A stretch of DNA of 64,000 nt, from positions 1,302,001-1,366,000 of the forward strand of contig OY969721.1 in the NCBI GenBank assembly GCA_963702175.1. The letters are read 5' to 3'. Shown here in pieces: positions 23,209 to 31,551 of the stretch. How positions within the stretch are numbered: position 1 is the first letter of the stretch; each line of letters starts with the position of its first letter. Made by a program: the position numbers and the translations under genes. Origin of the DNA: VRUE01 sp963702175 (GTDB lineage: Bacteria; Actinomycetota; Thermoleophilia; Solirubrobacterales; 70-9). The notes under the pieces were generated by a model. That model was not told where the DNA came from and ran no database searches. It was given only the letters and a program-made list of their open reading frames with translations.

Positions 23209-24506
23209 GCCACCGGGGTCGGGCTTGGCTGGGCAAGCGGGAGGCGGATCCAGAAGGTGCTGCCCTCGCCCTGGACCGAGCGGGCGCCGATTTCGCCGCC
23301 CATCACGCTGACCATACGGCGAGCGATCGCCAGGCCGAGACCGAAGCCCTCCTGCTGGCGCGACTCGCTGCGCCTGTAGAAGCGCTCGAAGATGCGGTCG
23401 ATCTCCGCCGCGGGGATGCCGGTTCCTGTGTCGATCACTTCCAGTGCAACCTCCCTCTCGCCGTCGTGGCGGCCGCGAACGGTAACGGCGCCGGGCGCAG
23501 GCGTGTTCTTGAAGGCGTTGGTGAGCAGCCCGATCAGCACCTGGCGCAGCAGCGTAGGGTCGGCCTCCGCGGCCAGCTCGGGCTCCACCTCGACCGCCAA
23601 CTCGATGCCCGGCGGCGCCACGACGGCGGCGACGGAGTCGCGGATCGCGACTGGCACGTCGACCACCTCGGTCTTCCCCGTGCCTAGTGACTCGACCCGG
23701 GCCAGGGTCAGCAGTGCCTGGGTCAGCCGGTTCATCCGCTCGGCGTCCTCGGCGAGGCGCGAGAGAAAGTGGTCGCGGGCCTCGGGGTCGTCCTTGGCGC
23801 CCTCGCGGAGCACCTCGATCGCGCTGGAGATGCCGGCCAGCGGGTTGCGCAGCTCGTGCGCGGCGTTAGAGACGAAGTCCGCTTCGGCCAGCTCGCGGCG
23901 CAGCTCATCGGTGCGGTCGCGCAGCACCGCCAGCACCGCGCGCTCGTCGGGCAGTGAGCGCGCCGACATCGCGTAGGCGCGGTCGCCGATCCGCAGCGCC
24001 GGGTGGGCGGCGAAGCCGAGCTCGGCGGCCCGTCGCAGCTGCGGCAGCATCGGCTCGGGTGGCAGGCCGGCCGGGTCGAGCAGCTTCGTCGCGGCGCGGT
24101 TGGAGAAGCGCAGCGGTCCCTTGACGTCGACGACGATTACCGCGTCGGTGAGGCCGTCGAAGATCGCTTTCAGCTTGTTGCGGTCGGCGGTGAGAACGCC
24201 GAAGCTCTCCTTCAGCGAGGCGCGCATCGAGTCGAGGGCGCGGGCGAGGTCGCCGATCTCGTCCGGCCCGGCGGTCTCCAACGGCACGTCGAAGGAGCCG
24301 GCGGCGAGCTGGCCGGCGGCGCGGGAGAGGCGGGTGACACGGTGGGCAATGCCGACCGCGATCAGGAAGCCGACGAGAATGCCGATCGCGATCGCGCCGA
24401 GCACGGCGCGCGGCCGGTCGCCGAAGAGGTAGACGACGCCGGCGGTGATCAGCGACACGGCGGCAAAGGCGCCAGCCAGCCAGAGTCGCATCCCGATCCG
24501 TCTCAT
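23205..24506 (-). CDS. Sensor histidine kinase
   Basis: This 433-residue protein has two N-terminal membrane helices (about 8-28 and 34-54) with almost no periplasmic loop, then HAMP (55-105), a PAS-like region (110-200), HisKA with phosphoacceptor His217 (FVSNAAHELRNPLAG) and an HATPase domain with N (LLTNAFKNT), G1 (DTGTGIP), F (FERFYR) and G2 (GFGLGLAIA) boxes. The tiny loop suggests it senses a membrane or intracellular cue through PAS. Architecture resembles PhoR, but there are no pho genes nearby. The stop overlaps the response regulator start. Confidence 0.9.
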   Translation of the reverse strand: MRRIGMRLWLAGAFAAVSLITAGVVYLFGDRPRAVLGAIAIGILVGFLIAVGIAHRVTRLSRAAGQLAAGSFDVPLETAGPDEIGDLARALDSMRASLKESFGVLTADRNKLKAIFDGLTDAVIVVDVKGPLRFSNRAATKLLDPAGLPPEPMLPQLRRAAELGFAAHPALRIGDRAYAMSARSLPDERAVLAVLRDRTDELRRELAEADFVSNAAHELRNPLAGISSAIEVLREGAKDDPEARDHFLSRLAEDAERMNRLTQALLTLARVESLGTGKTEVVDVPVAIRDSVAAVVAPPGIELAVEVEPELAAEADPTLLRQVLIGLLTNAFKNTPAPGAVTVRGRHDGEREVALEVIDTGTGIPAAEIDRIFERFYRRSESRQQEGFGLGLAIARRMVSVMGGEIGARSVQGEGSTFWIRLPLAQPSPTPVA

Positions 24507-24575
24507 GAGGGTTTACTAACAGAAAGGAACGATGGCGGTCATGGGACCGGCTGGCGGTCGTGGAAGAATCGGCCT

Positions 24576-25310
24576 ATGCGGACTCTGGTCTTCATTCCGG
24601 CCTGGAACGAGGAGGGCGCGATCGCCGAGGTGATTAATGGCGTGCGCGCGTCCCTGCCCGACGTCGACGTGCTGGTCGTCGACGACGGCTCAACCGACGG
24701 CACCGCGGCGCGCGCAGGGGAAACCGGCGCGATGGTCGCCTCGCTGCCCTTCAACCAGGGGCTGGGAGCGGCGCTGCAGACCGGCTACCTGCACGCGCGG
24801 CGCGAGGGTTACGACTTCATCGCCCACCTCGACGCGGACGGCCAGCACCCGCCGGCCGACGTGGCGCGGCTGCTGGAGGAGGTCTCCACCGACCGCGCCG
24901 ACCTGGTGATCGGCTCCCGCTACCGCGACCCGGAGGCGGCCGAGGCCGAGAGCGACGACTATAAGCCGACGATGTCGCGGCGGATCGGCAGCAACGTCTT
25001 CCGCTTCTTCCTCACCCTGGCGACGCGGCAGCGCTTTACCGACACGACCAGCGGGATGCGGGCGGCCAACCGCCGGGTGATCGCGCTGTTCAGCGAAAAC
25101 TACTCGCCGGACTTCGCCGAGATCGAGTCGCTGCAGCTGGCGGTGCGCCAAGGCCTGCGGGTCAAGGAGGTGCCGGTGCGGATGCTGGAGCGGGTCGAGG
25201 GCGCCTCCTTCCTGACACCACTGAAGTCTGCCTTCTTCATCTTCAAGGGATTGATCGTGCTGCTCGTCGGCCAGTTCCGGCCGCGCCGCCCGAAGCCGGA
25301 GCAGCGATGA
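24576..25310 (+). CDS. Family 2 glycosyltransferase (polyprenyl-phosphate sugar synthase type)
   Basis: From ATG 24576 the protein has 244 residues. FIPAWNEEGAIAEVI, VLVVDDGSTDGT and HLDADGQHPP are the three classic GT2 acidic motifs for nucleotide-sugar and metal binding, and GSRY, TDTTSGMRAANRRVI and VPVRM are typical of dolichyl-phosphate mannose/glucose synthase relatives. No C-terminal membrane domain, so it resembles the soluble DPM1-like type. The downstream DUF2304 gene (ATGA overlap) is a common partner. The product is probably a lipid-linked sugar; the sugar is not known. Confidence 0.87.
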   Translation: MRTLVFIPAWNEEGAIAEVINGVRASLPDVDVLVVDDGSTDGTAARAGETGAMVASLPFNQGLGAALQTGYLHARREGYDFIAHLDADGQHPPADVARLLEEVSTDRADLVIGSRYRDPEAAEAESDDYKPTMSRRIGSNVFRFFLTLATRQRFTDTTSGMRAANRRVIALFSENYSPDFAEIESLQLAVRQGLRVKEVPVRMLERVEGASFLTPLKSAFFIFKGLIVLLVGQFRPRRPKPEQR

Positions 25311-25738
25311 GCCTGGCGACGGTCCTCGCCCAGCAGGAGCCAGCCGTCCACCTCACCTCGCAGACGCGGATCCTGGCCGCGGTACTGGCGGTCGCCTTCA
25401 TGGCGATGATCCTCGAGCTGATCCGCCGCGACAAGCTGCAGGAGCGCTACAGCGTGGTCTGGTTCGTCGCCGGCCTGGGCATGCTCGCCGGCGCCGCCTT
25501 CCCCGGCCTGCTGGAGCTGGCCGCCGACGCGATGGGGGTGCGCGACACCAATGTCGCCCTGTTCTCGATCGTGCTGCTGCTGCTGCTCGGGCTGGTGCTC
25601 AACTTCAGCGTGATCATGTCCCGCCAGTCGGCCCAGATCACGCGGCTCGCGCAGGAACGCGCGCTCGAGCGGGCGCGGGAGCGGGCGCGCTCAAGCGAGA
25701 ACGGGCGCGAGGCGGAAGAGAAGAGCCTCGAGCGCTAG
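25307..25738 (+). CDS. DUF2304 family membrane protein
   Basis: This 143-residue protein has three hydrophobic helices (about 22-40, 49-67, 84-103), with LELIRRDKLQERYSVVWFV between the first two, typical of DUF2304 proteins found next to GT2 glycosyltransferases. A charged Arg/Glu-rich coiled-coil tail (ALERARERARSSENGREAEE) ends it. It starts within the glycosyltransferase stop (ATGA), so the two are one unit. The last 48 bases overlap the convergent holB 3' end. Its role is unknown; a membrane tether for the transferase is plausible. Confidence 0.8.
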   Translation: MSLATVLAQQEPAVHLTSQTRILAAVLAVAFMAMILELIRRDKLQERYSVVWFVAGLGMLAGAAFPGLLELAADAMGVRDTNVALFSIVLLLLLGLVLNFSVIMSRQSAQITRLAQERALERARERARSSENGREAEEKSLER

Positions 25739-26752
25739 CTCCTCGGAGACGTTGAGGTCGAAGCGGCGGCGGGTGTCCTGGACCAGCTCCGCGGCGCGGC
25801 GGGGTGCGGCAGGGCTGAGGCCGGCGGCTTGCGAGCGCAGCGCATCGAGCCGGTCCCGGTTGTAGGCGACCTCCTCGGCGCCGCTGGCCACCGCGGCTAG
25901 ATCGCGGAACCAGGCGGCGGCTAGCTCGAGGCCAAGGTCGAGAACCTCGGTGCGGCGGCGGCGCCCCGCTCGTTTCGCCTCGTCGCTGACGTCGCGGGCG
26001 GAGCGTTTGAACCCGGCCGCCGCCTGCTCCTCGAGCGCCTCGCGGGCTACTCCTTCGGTCTCCTCGCCAGCTGCTTCGGCTGTCCCGAGGACGGCTTTCC
26101 AGTCCAGCTCTATCGCCTTTGCGCGAAGCTCCCGGCCAGAGTCTGAGAGCAGCAGGCGAGCACGATCCAGGTCACCGGCGGAGAGCCGAGCGGCGGCCGC
26201 GATCTCGTCATCTGGCGCTTCCCCAGCCAAAGCCTTTTCCACGACCTCAGTGGGTAGCGGCGCGAACTCGACCGGCTGGCAGCGCGAGGTGACCGTCTCC
26301 AGCAGCAGCTCCGGCTCGGAACTGAGCAGGATCAGGTGGGCGAACTCGGGCGGCTCCTCGAGCGTCTTCAGCAGGGCGTTCTGGCTCTCGTCGCGTAGCG
26401 CCTCGGCGGCCTCGATCACGAAGACCCGCTTCTCACCCTCGAAGGGGCGGTAGGAGGCGGCCCGGATCACCCGCTCGCGCACCTCCTCGATCAAGTGCTG
26501 GGCGCCGCGTGGGGAGAGCCAGATGAGGTCGGGATGGGGCGAGGGGTCGAGCAGCGCCCGTCGCCTGGCGTCGTCGGGATCGGCAGCATCGCTCGCCAGA
26601 ATCTCCGCAGCGAACGCACGCGCCGCTGCCTGCTTTCCGGCGCCCCGCGGACCGCGGAAGAGGTAGGCATGACTGGGCCCCGACGAGAGTGCAGCACTCA
26701 GGGCCATCTTGGCACGAGGTTGATGGGTGATGTTGTCCGTGAGGGCGGTCAT
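25691..26752 (-). CDS. holB: DNA polymerase III subunit delta'
   Basis: This 353-residue protein has an AAA+ clamp-loader fold: HAYLFRGPRGAGKQAAARAF (a Walker A of GPRGAGKQ, where Thr/Ser is replaced by Gln), LIEEVRERVIRAASYRPFEG, VFVIEAAEALRDESQNALLK (Walker B region), LEEPPEFAHLILLSSEPELL and TSRCQPVEF (sensor 1, SRC motif). The GKQ change fits a non-hydrolysing delta' subunit. It is the last gene of a topA-tmk-holB operon, separated from tmk by a hairpin. The zinc-binding cysteines of the tau-type subunit are absent, which supports delta' over DnaX. Confidence 0.87.
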   Translation of the reverse strand: MTALTDNITHQPRAKMALSAALSSGPSHAYLFRGPRGAGKQAAARAFAAEILASDAADPDDARRRALLDPSPHPDLIWLSPRGAQHLIEEVRERVIRAASYRPFEGEKRVFVIEAAEALRDESQNALLKTLEEPPEFAHLILLSSEPELLLETVTSRCQPVEFAPLPTEVVEKALAGEAPDDEIAAAARLSAGDLDRARLLLSDSGRELRAKAIELDWKAVLGTAEAAGEETEGVAREALEEQAAAGFKRSARDVSDEAKRAGRRRRTEVLDLGLELAAAWFRDLAAVASGAEEVAYNRDRLDALRSQAAGLSPAAPRRAAELVQDTRRRFDLNVSEELALEALLFRLAPVLA

Positions 26753-26761
26753 GCGTCTCTT

Positions 26762-26833
26762 CCGCGGGTGGCGTGGAGGGTTGTCCCTCCGGCGGGTGAG
26801 CCGGAGGGCTGCCCTCCGCGACAGGACCCGCGG
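26762..26833. repeat. Long hairpin filling the tmk-holB gap
   Basis: Outer arms CCGCGGGT (26762-26769) and ACCCGCGG (26826-26833) and strong inner arms (26775-26793 with 26800-26817; 16 of 19 positions pair) make almost the whole intergenic gap a stem-loop. It lies in the transcript of the operon and ends one base before the tmk stop codon complement. It may attenuate or stabilise the holB message; no T-run is seen, so a classic terminator is unlikely. Confidence 0.6.
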
Positions 26834-27424
26834 TCAGGACGCATGGTCCCTGACGACATCCATCACCCGCGCATGAACCTCCTCGACGCTGCCGTCGCCG
26901 TCCACGACGACGACCCGGTCGGAGGCGATCATCGCGATCTCCTCGTAGGCCTCGGCGACGGCGCGCTGCAGGTCGAGGCCCTCCGACTCGAAGCGGTCCT
27001 CGCCGTCGGCCCGGCCCAGCCCGATCTCCGGGTCGACCCGCAGCAGCACGGTGAGGTCGGGCCAGAGGCCGTCGATCACCATGTCCGTAAGCGAGAGGAC
27101 ATGGCTCGTCCCGAGCTCCCGCCCCCCACCTTGGTAGGCGACGCTGGAGTCGGCGAAGCGATCGGCGACGATGTCCGTTTCGGCCTCGAGCGCCGGGCGG
27201 ATCACGCGGGAGATCAGGTCGGCGCGCGCGGCGGAGAAGAGCAGCAGCTCGGCGAAGGGGTCGAGCTCGACCGCGGGGTCGGCGAGCAGCTCACGTATCC
27301 GCTCGGCGGCGTCGGTCCCCCCCGGCTCACGGATCAGCAGCGTCTCGGGGCCGAGCGACTCGGCCAGCAGGCGTGCCTGGGTGCTCTTTCCCGAGCCGTC
27401 GATCCCCTCCAGGGAGATGAACAA
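26834..27424 (-). CDS. tmk: Thymidylate kinase
   Basis: This 196-residue protein has the P-loop FISLEGIDGSGKSTQARLLA at the N-terminus, LLIREPGGTDAAERIRELL, the DR(Y/F) motif ADRFADSSVAYQGGGREL and a C-terminal helix. It phosphorylates dTMP to dTDP with ATP in the cytosol. Position between topA and holB is common for tmk. The start is 11 bases from the topA stop. The lid region QRxR-type arginines of the class II enzyme are not evident, so class I is favoured, tentatively. Confidence 0.93.
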   Translation of the reverse strand: MFISLEGIDGSGKSTQARLLAESLGPETLLIREPGGTDAAERIRELLADPAVELDPFAELLLFSAARADLISRVIRPALEAETDIVADRFADSSVAYQGGGRELGTSHVLSLTDMVIDGLWPDLTVLLRVDPEIGLGRADGEDRFESEGLDLQRAVAEAYEEIAMIASDRVVVVDGDGSVEEVHARVMDVVRDHAS

Positions 27425-27435
27425 CGGGCGGGGCC

Positions 27436-29694
27436 TCAGCCCTTGGTCGCGGCCTTGGCGCGTTTGCGCTTGCGAGTCGCGGTGTCGGCTTTGCTCGGCA
27501 CGGGGCCGTCCTCACTGCCGTCCGGCAGCGGCTTCTTCGCCATCGCTTCCTTCGCCGCTTTGGCCGCTTCGCGTTCGGCGCGGCGTTTCTTCATCTCCTG
27601 CATCGACTCGCAGTCGTCGTTGAGGCAGAGGTTCCAGGGCCGGCCGCGGAAGGGCTGAACCTTCAGCCGCGGTGTCTGGTCGCAGACCGAGCAGCGCTCT
27701 TCGAGCTTGAAGACGTCGCCGCGCTGGGGCAGCGGGAAAGTCTGGTCGCAGGACTCGGGGTCGTCGGCTTTCCAGCCGCCGCAGCCGACGAAGCGCTTGC
27801 CCGACTTTTTGGCGCGGATGATGCGCAGCATGTTGGGCGAGCCGTCCTCTTTGGTCCGGCCGGCTTCCTCGCAGACCTTGCAGGGGCCGAGGATGCGGTC
27901 CTGGTCCATCCCCGCCCAGACCACTTTGGCGAGGTCCTCGCGGCTCTCGTCGATTTCCGACCAGGTGCTGTGCAGCAGCTCGCGGCTGTCGCCGACGACG
28001 CCGTCCTTGGTCATCTCGCCGGCGGCGATCTGGTCCATCTCCGCCTCGAGCGTGGCGGTCATCTCCGGCGTCGCCATCGCCGGCACGTATTTCCTGAACG
28101 CCTCGTACATCGCGATCCCGGTCTCCGACGGGACCGGCGGGTTGCCGTAGACGTAGCCGCGGTCGAAGAGCTTCTTGATGATCTCGGCGCGGGTCGCCTT
28201 GGTGCCGAGCCCGCGCTCCTCCATCATCTCGATCAGCTTTGCCTGGGAGATGCGGGAGGGCGGCTGCGTCTCCTTGTCGAGGATCCAGGGCTCGCCGTCG
28301 AGCTCAAGCGTCTGCCCCTCCTCCATCTTCGGGATCTCCTCGTCGGCGGAGCGGGCGTAGGTGTAGACGCCGGCGTAGCCGGGATCGACGACGACCGAGC
28401 CGCGCACGAAGTAGGTCTGTGAGCCGGCCTCGATGTCGGCGCGGGTCGACTCGGTGATCATCGGCGGGCTGAAGGTGGCGAGGAAGCGGCGCACGACCAG
28501 CTCGTAGACGCGGCGCTTGGGGCCGTCGAGGGCGCCGGGGTGGATCGCCTGGGTCGGGTAGATCGGCGGGTGATCGGTGGTCTCTTTTTTGCCGCGCGTC
28601 GCCTTCAGCTCACCGTCGAGCAGGCCGGAGGCGGCGGAGAACTCTTTGATCCGGACCAGCGAGGAGACCAGCTCGTGGATCGGCAGCGAGACGGGATAGA
28701 CGGTGTTGTCGGTGCGCGGGTAGGAGATGAAGCCGTCCATGTAGAGGTCCTCAGCGATCCGCATCGCGCTGGCGGGAGTGATGCCGAGGCGACTGGAAGC
28801 GTCGCTGGTGAAAGCAGTCGTGTTGTAGGGGGTGGGCGGCTTGCGGGTGTTCTTGCGCGCGGTCACCGACTTGACCGTGCCGGGACCGGTGGTGCCGGCG
28901 AGCGCCGCGTCGGCCTCGGGCTTCTCCCAGAACTTGTCGGTCTCGTGGTGGGCCTCGAAGCTGCCCTCGGGGTGCTGGAAGCGGGCGAACAGTTCCCAGA
29001 AGGGCTTCGGTTTGTGGGCGCGGCGCTCCATCTCGCGCTCGACGATCAGGCCCAGGGTGGGGCTCTGGACGCGGCCGACGGAGAGGAAGTTGGAGCCGAA
29101 GCGGCGGGTGGCGAGGGAGACGGCGCGGGTCAGGGTCGCGCCCCAGAGCAGGTCGATGTCCTGGCGGGCGGCGCCGGCGTTGGCGAGCGGGTAGGAGAGC
29201 TCGTCGAGCTCCCCGAAAGCGCGCTCGATCTCCTCCTTGGTCAGCGCCGAGTAACGGGCGCGCTTGATCCGCAGGGTGCCGTCGCGGGTCCCCTCGCGTG
29301 AGCCGAGGTCCGGGTTGGCGTCGAGCATCTCCTCCAGAGCCTCGAGGCCGATCAGCTCGCCCTCGCGGTCGAAGTCGGTGGCGATCACCAGCTCGTCCGC
29401 CTCTGTGGCCACCTTCTTGATCGCCTTGACGACGTTCTTGTCGGTCGGCTCCTTGATCAGCTCGGCGTCGATCAGGTCGTGCAGGTCGGTTTTCTGCCAG
29501 TTCGAGTAGCCCTCGGGGAAGGCCGGCCCAAGCACGTGCCCCTTCAGCCCGATCGTCCGCTGCTGCTCGCCATTAGCGTCGGTCCAGGTGTAGTAAGGGA
29601 CTTTGAACGTTTTGTCGCTGGACGCGCTGCCGCCGCTGAGGAATATGGCGATCTTCTCGGCGCTGTTGTTCTTCTCGGTGACAATCAGCCTCAT
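27436..29694 (-). CDS. topA: Type IA DNA topoisomerase I, archaeal-like
   Basis: From ATG 29694 the protein has 752 residues; the frame stays open far upstream but that stretch is antisense to other genes. The TOPRIM domain has LIVTEKNNSAEKIA and ATDFDREGELIG; the active-site Tyr is in GFISYPRTDNT (about residue 323), preceded by FTSDASSRLGI. The C-terminus has zinc-finger clusters (CKVC, CGG/SCDQ, CSVC-DQT, C--DDC) and a Lys-rich tail. The start MRLIVTEKNNSAEKI is closer to archaeal topoisomerase I than to E. coli TopA. It relaxes negative supercoils. It heads the operon topA-tmk-holB. Confidence 0.92.
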   Translation of the reverse strand: MRLIVTEKNNSAEKIAIFLSGGSASSDKTFKVPYYTWTDANGEQQRTIGLKGHVLGPAFPEGYSNWQKTDLHDLIDAELIKEPTDKNVVKAIKKVATEADELVIATDFDREGELIGLEALEEMLDANPDLGSREGTRDGTLRIKRARYSALTKEEIERAFGELDELSYPLANAGAARQDIDLLWGATLTRAVSLATRRFGSNFLSVGRVQSPTLGLIVEREMERRAHKPKPFWELFARFQHPEGSFEAHHETDKFWEKPEADAALAGTTGPGTVKSVTARKNTRKPPTPYNTTAFTSDASSRLGITPASAMRIAEDLYMDGFISYPRTDNTVYPVSLPIHELVSSLVRIKEFSAASGLLDGELKATRGKKETTDHPPIYPTQAIHPGALDGPKRRVYELVVRRFLATFSPPMITESTRADIEAGSQTYFVRGSVVVDPGYAGVYTYARSADEEIPKMEEGQTLELDGEPWILDKETQPPSRISQAKLIEMMEERGLGTKATRAEIIKKLFDRGYVYGNPPVPSETGIAMYEAFRKYVPAMATPEMTATLEAEMDQIAAGEMTKDGVVGDSRELLHSTWSEIDESREDLAKVVWAGMDQDRILGPCKVCEEAGRTKEDGSPNMLRIIRAKKSGKRFVGCGGWKADDPESCDQTFPLPQRGDVFKLEERCSVCDQTPRLKVQPFRGRPWNLCLNDDCESMQEMKKRRAEREAAKAAKEAMAKKPLPDGSEDGPVPSKADTATRKRKRAKAATKG

Positions 29695-29772
29695 CGGGCG
29701 GCGAGGGTAGCAGGGGCGCTTGGCGGCGCCTGCGGGCCGCCGCCCACCGATCCCCTTAGGATCGGCGCCGCG

Positions 29773-30705
29773 ATGAAGGCCTTGGTCACAGGCGGCGCCG
29801 GGTTCATCGGCTCGAATCTGGTCGACGCGCTGCTCGCTCGCGGCGACGAGGTGACGGTGGTCGACGACCTCTCGACCGGGCGGCGCGAGAACCTCGAGGG
29901 CGCCCTGGCAAACGGCGCGAGGCTGGTCGAGCAGGACATCCGCGACGCCGACGCGATCGCCGCGCTGGCCGGCGAGGCGAAGCCTGAGGCGATCTTCCAC
30001 CTCGCTGCCCAGATCGACGTGCGCAAGTCGGTCGAGGACCCCGCCTTCGACGCCGCGATCAACGTCGGCGGCACGGCCAACGTGCTGGAGGGGGCGCGGC
30101 GGGCGGGAACGCGGCGCATCGTCTTCGTCTCGACCGGGGGGGCGATCTACGGCGAGGGCGCGGGGCGGGAGCTTCCTCTCTCCGAGGAGACCCCGGCGGC
30201 GCCGGAGGCCCCGTACGGCCAGAGCAAGTACGCCGCCGAGGGCTATCTCGGACTCTACGAAAGGCTCTACGGGCTCTCCGGGATGAGCCTGCGCCCGGGC
30301 AACGTCTACGGCCCGCGGCAGGACCCGCTCGGCGAGGCGGGCGTGATCGCGATCTTCTGCGGGCGGCTGCGGGCGGGAGAGTCGCCGACGGTGTTCGGCG
30401 ACGGGACCCAGACCCGGGACTACATATATGTGGGAGACGTGGTCGCGGCGGCGCTCGCCGCGGCCGGGTCGGAGGCGACGGGCCCGGTCAACGTCGGCAC
30501 CGGCGTCGAGACCGGCGTGCTGGAGCTGGCCAGGCTGCTCGGCGAGCTGGGCGGGGCCGATGGCTTCGAGCCCGAGCTCGCCCCGGCGCGCGCCGGCGAG
30601 GTGCAGCGGATCGCGATCGACCCGGGTCGCGCCGAGCGCGAGCTGGGCTGGCGCGCCGAGACCTCGCTGGAAGAGGGCCTGCGGCTGACGCTGGACTCCA
30701 TCTAA
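29773..30705 (+). CDS. NAD-dependent epimerase (UDP-glucose 4-epimerase-like)
   Basis: From ATG 29773 the protein has 310 residues: Rossmann loop TGGAGFIGSNLVDALL, VDDLSTGRRENL, FHLAAQIDVRKSVEDP, STGGAIYGEG and the catalytic YGQSKYAAEGY (YxxxK), then RPGNVYGPRQDP and DYIYVGDVV. These are the motifs of extended SDRs of the GalE type. The Thr-Gly-Gly in place of SSA/SSS before AIYGE is a minor change. The substrate is a nucleotide sugar; it may be UDP-glucose or a dTDP-sugar. Start codon lies 79 bases from the divergent topA start. Confidence 0.85.
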   Translation: MKALVTGGAGFIGSNLVDALLARGDEVTVVDDLSTGRRENLEGALANGARLVEQDIRDADAIAALAGEAKPEAIFHLAAQIDVRKSVEDPAFDAAINVGGTANVLEGARRAGTRRIVFVSTGGAIYGEGAGRELPLSEETPAAPEAPYGQSKYAAEGYLGLYERLYGLSGMSLRPGNVYGPRQDPLGEAGVIAIFCGRLRAGESPTVFGDGTQTRDYIYVGDVVAAALAAAGSEATGPVNVGTGVETGVLELARLLGELGGADGFEPELAPARAGEVQRIAIDPGRAERELGWRAETSLEEGLRLTLDSI

Positions 30706-30729
30706 CCCCGCATCACTAACCTCCATCAC

Positions 30730-31479
30730 ATGCCCGCACAGGCCTACGCCGGCAAGGAGTGCGTCTGCCAGCTGCGCAGGGGGATCTGCGACCAGTCTTG
30801 CGTGCGCGACATGCTGGAGACCCCCTTCTACATCGCCTGCCTGAAGCTGAAGGGGCGGCGCTGCCTGGTGGTCGGCGGCGGCGATATCGGCCTCGAGAAG
30901 GTCGAGGGGCTGCTGGCCTGCGACGCCGGCGTGACCCTGATCGCGCCGGTCGCCCACCCCCAGCTGGAGGAGCTGGCGACGGAGGGGTCGATCGCCTGGG
31001 AGAAACGGCTCTACGCTGGGGCAGCCGACCTCGAGGGCGCCTTCATGGTGATCGCCGCGACCGACGACAGCGAGGTCAACATCGGCGTCTACGACGACGC
31101 CGAGGAGCGGGCGATGCTGGTCAACGTGGTCGACGTGCCGCCGCTCTGCAACTTCATCCTGCCGGCGATCGTCCGCACTGGCCCGCTGGCGATCGCGATC
31201 TCGACCGCGGGCGCCTCTCCCGCCTTGGCGAAGCGGATGAAGCGGGAGATCGCCGAGCTCTTCGGCGAGGAGTACGCGCGGCTCGCGGTCGTCCTCAACG
31301 ACGCCCGCGGCTGGGCGAAGGGGACGCTGCCGACCTACCAGGACCGCAAGGAGTTCTTCGAGGGCATCGTCAACGGCGAGCCCGACCCCGTCGGGCTGCT
31401 GCGCGAAGGGCGCGAGCCCGAGCTGCTGGCGCTGATCGAGGCCGCCAAGGAGCGCGCCGCAGCGGCGCTGGCGGCTTAG
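30730..31479 (+). CDS. Precorrin-2 dehydrogenase/sirohydrochlorin ferrochelatase-like protein
   Basis: This 249-residue protein has the CysG N-domain/Met8 layout: PFYIACLKLKGRRCLVVGGG, then IGLEKVEGLL, VTLIAPVAHPQLEELA, VIAATDDSEVNIGVYDDA, LVNVVDVPPLCNFILPAIV and AISTAGASPALAKRMKREI. It oxidises precorrin-2 with NAD and may insert iron for siroheme. A 28-residue Cys-rich leader (KECVCQ, GICDQSCVRD) precedes the usual start, so ATG 30811 (MLETPFYIACL) is a plausible shorter start. No cobalamin or siroheme genes are adjacent. The window's B12-dependent nrdJ shows that the cell uses cobalamin, but not that it makes it. Confidence 0.82.
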   Translation: MPAQAYAGKECVCQLRRGICDQSCVRDMLETPFYIACLKLKGRRCLVVGGGDIGLEKVEGLLACDAGVTLIAPVAHPQLEELATEGSIAWEKRLYAGAADLEGAFMVIAATDDSEVNIGVYDDAEERAMLVNVVDVPPLCNFILPAIVRTGPLAIAISTAGASPALAKRMKREIAELFGEEYARLAVVLNDARGWAKGTLPTYQDRKEFFEGIVNGEPDPVGLLREGREPELLALIEAAKERAAAALAA

Positions 31480-31488
31480 GTCGCGCGA

Positions 31489-31535
31489 CGCTTCCGACAT
31501 TGACCACACCCAAGGTGGGTCAATGTCGGTTACGC
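31489..31535. repeat. Palindromic element, intergenic copy (third member)
   Basis: Stem CCGACATTGACC-ACACC / GGTG-GGTCAATGTCGG around a CAA loop, flanked by imperfect GC(A/T)T ends. The middle matches the nuoG copy (TTGACCACACC and GGTGGGTCAA), the outer CCGAC matches the 14404 copy, so it is a hybrid intermediate. It lies between convergent genes and may act as a bidirectional terminator. Confidence 0.8.
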
Positions 31536-31551
31536 AACCTCAAGCCGCCGG

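Noticed and set aside
29695..31509. Open extension of the topA frame giving a 1,357-residue protein
   Set aside because: The extension is antisense to the epimerase and precorrin-2 dehydrogenase-like genes and lacks family similarity; TopA starts clearly at ATG 29694.
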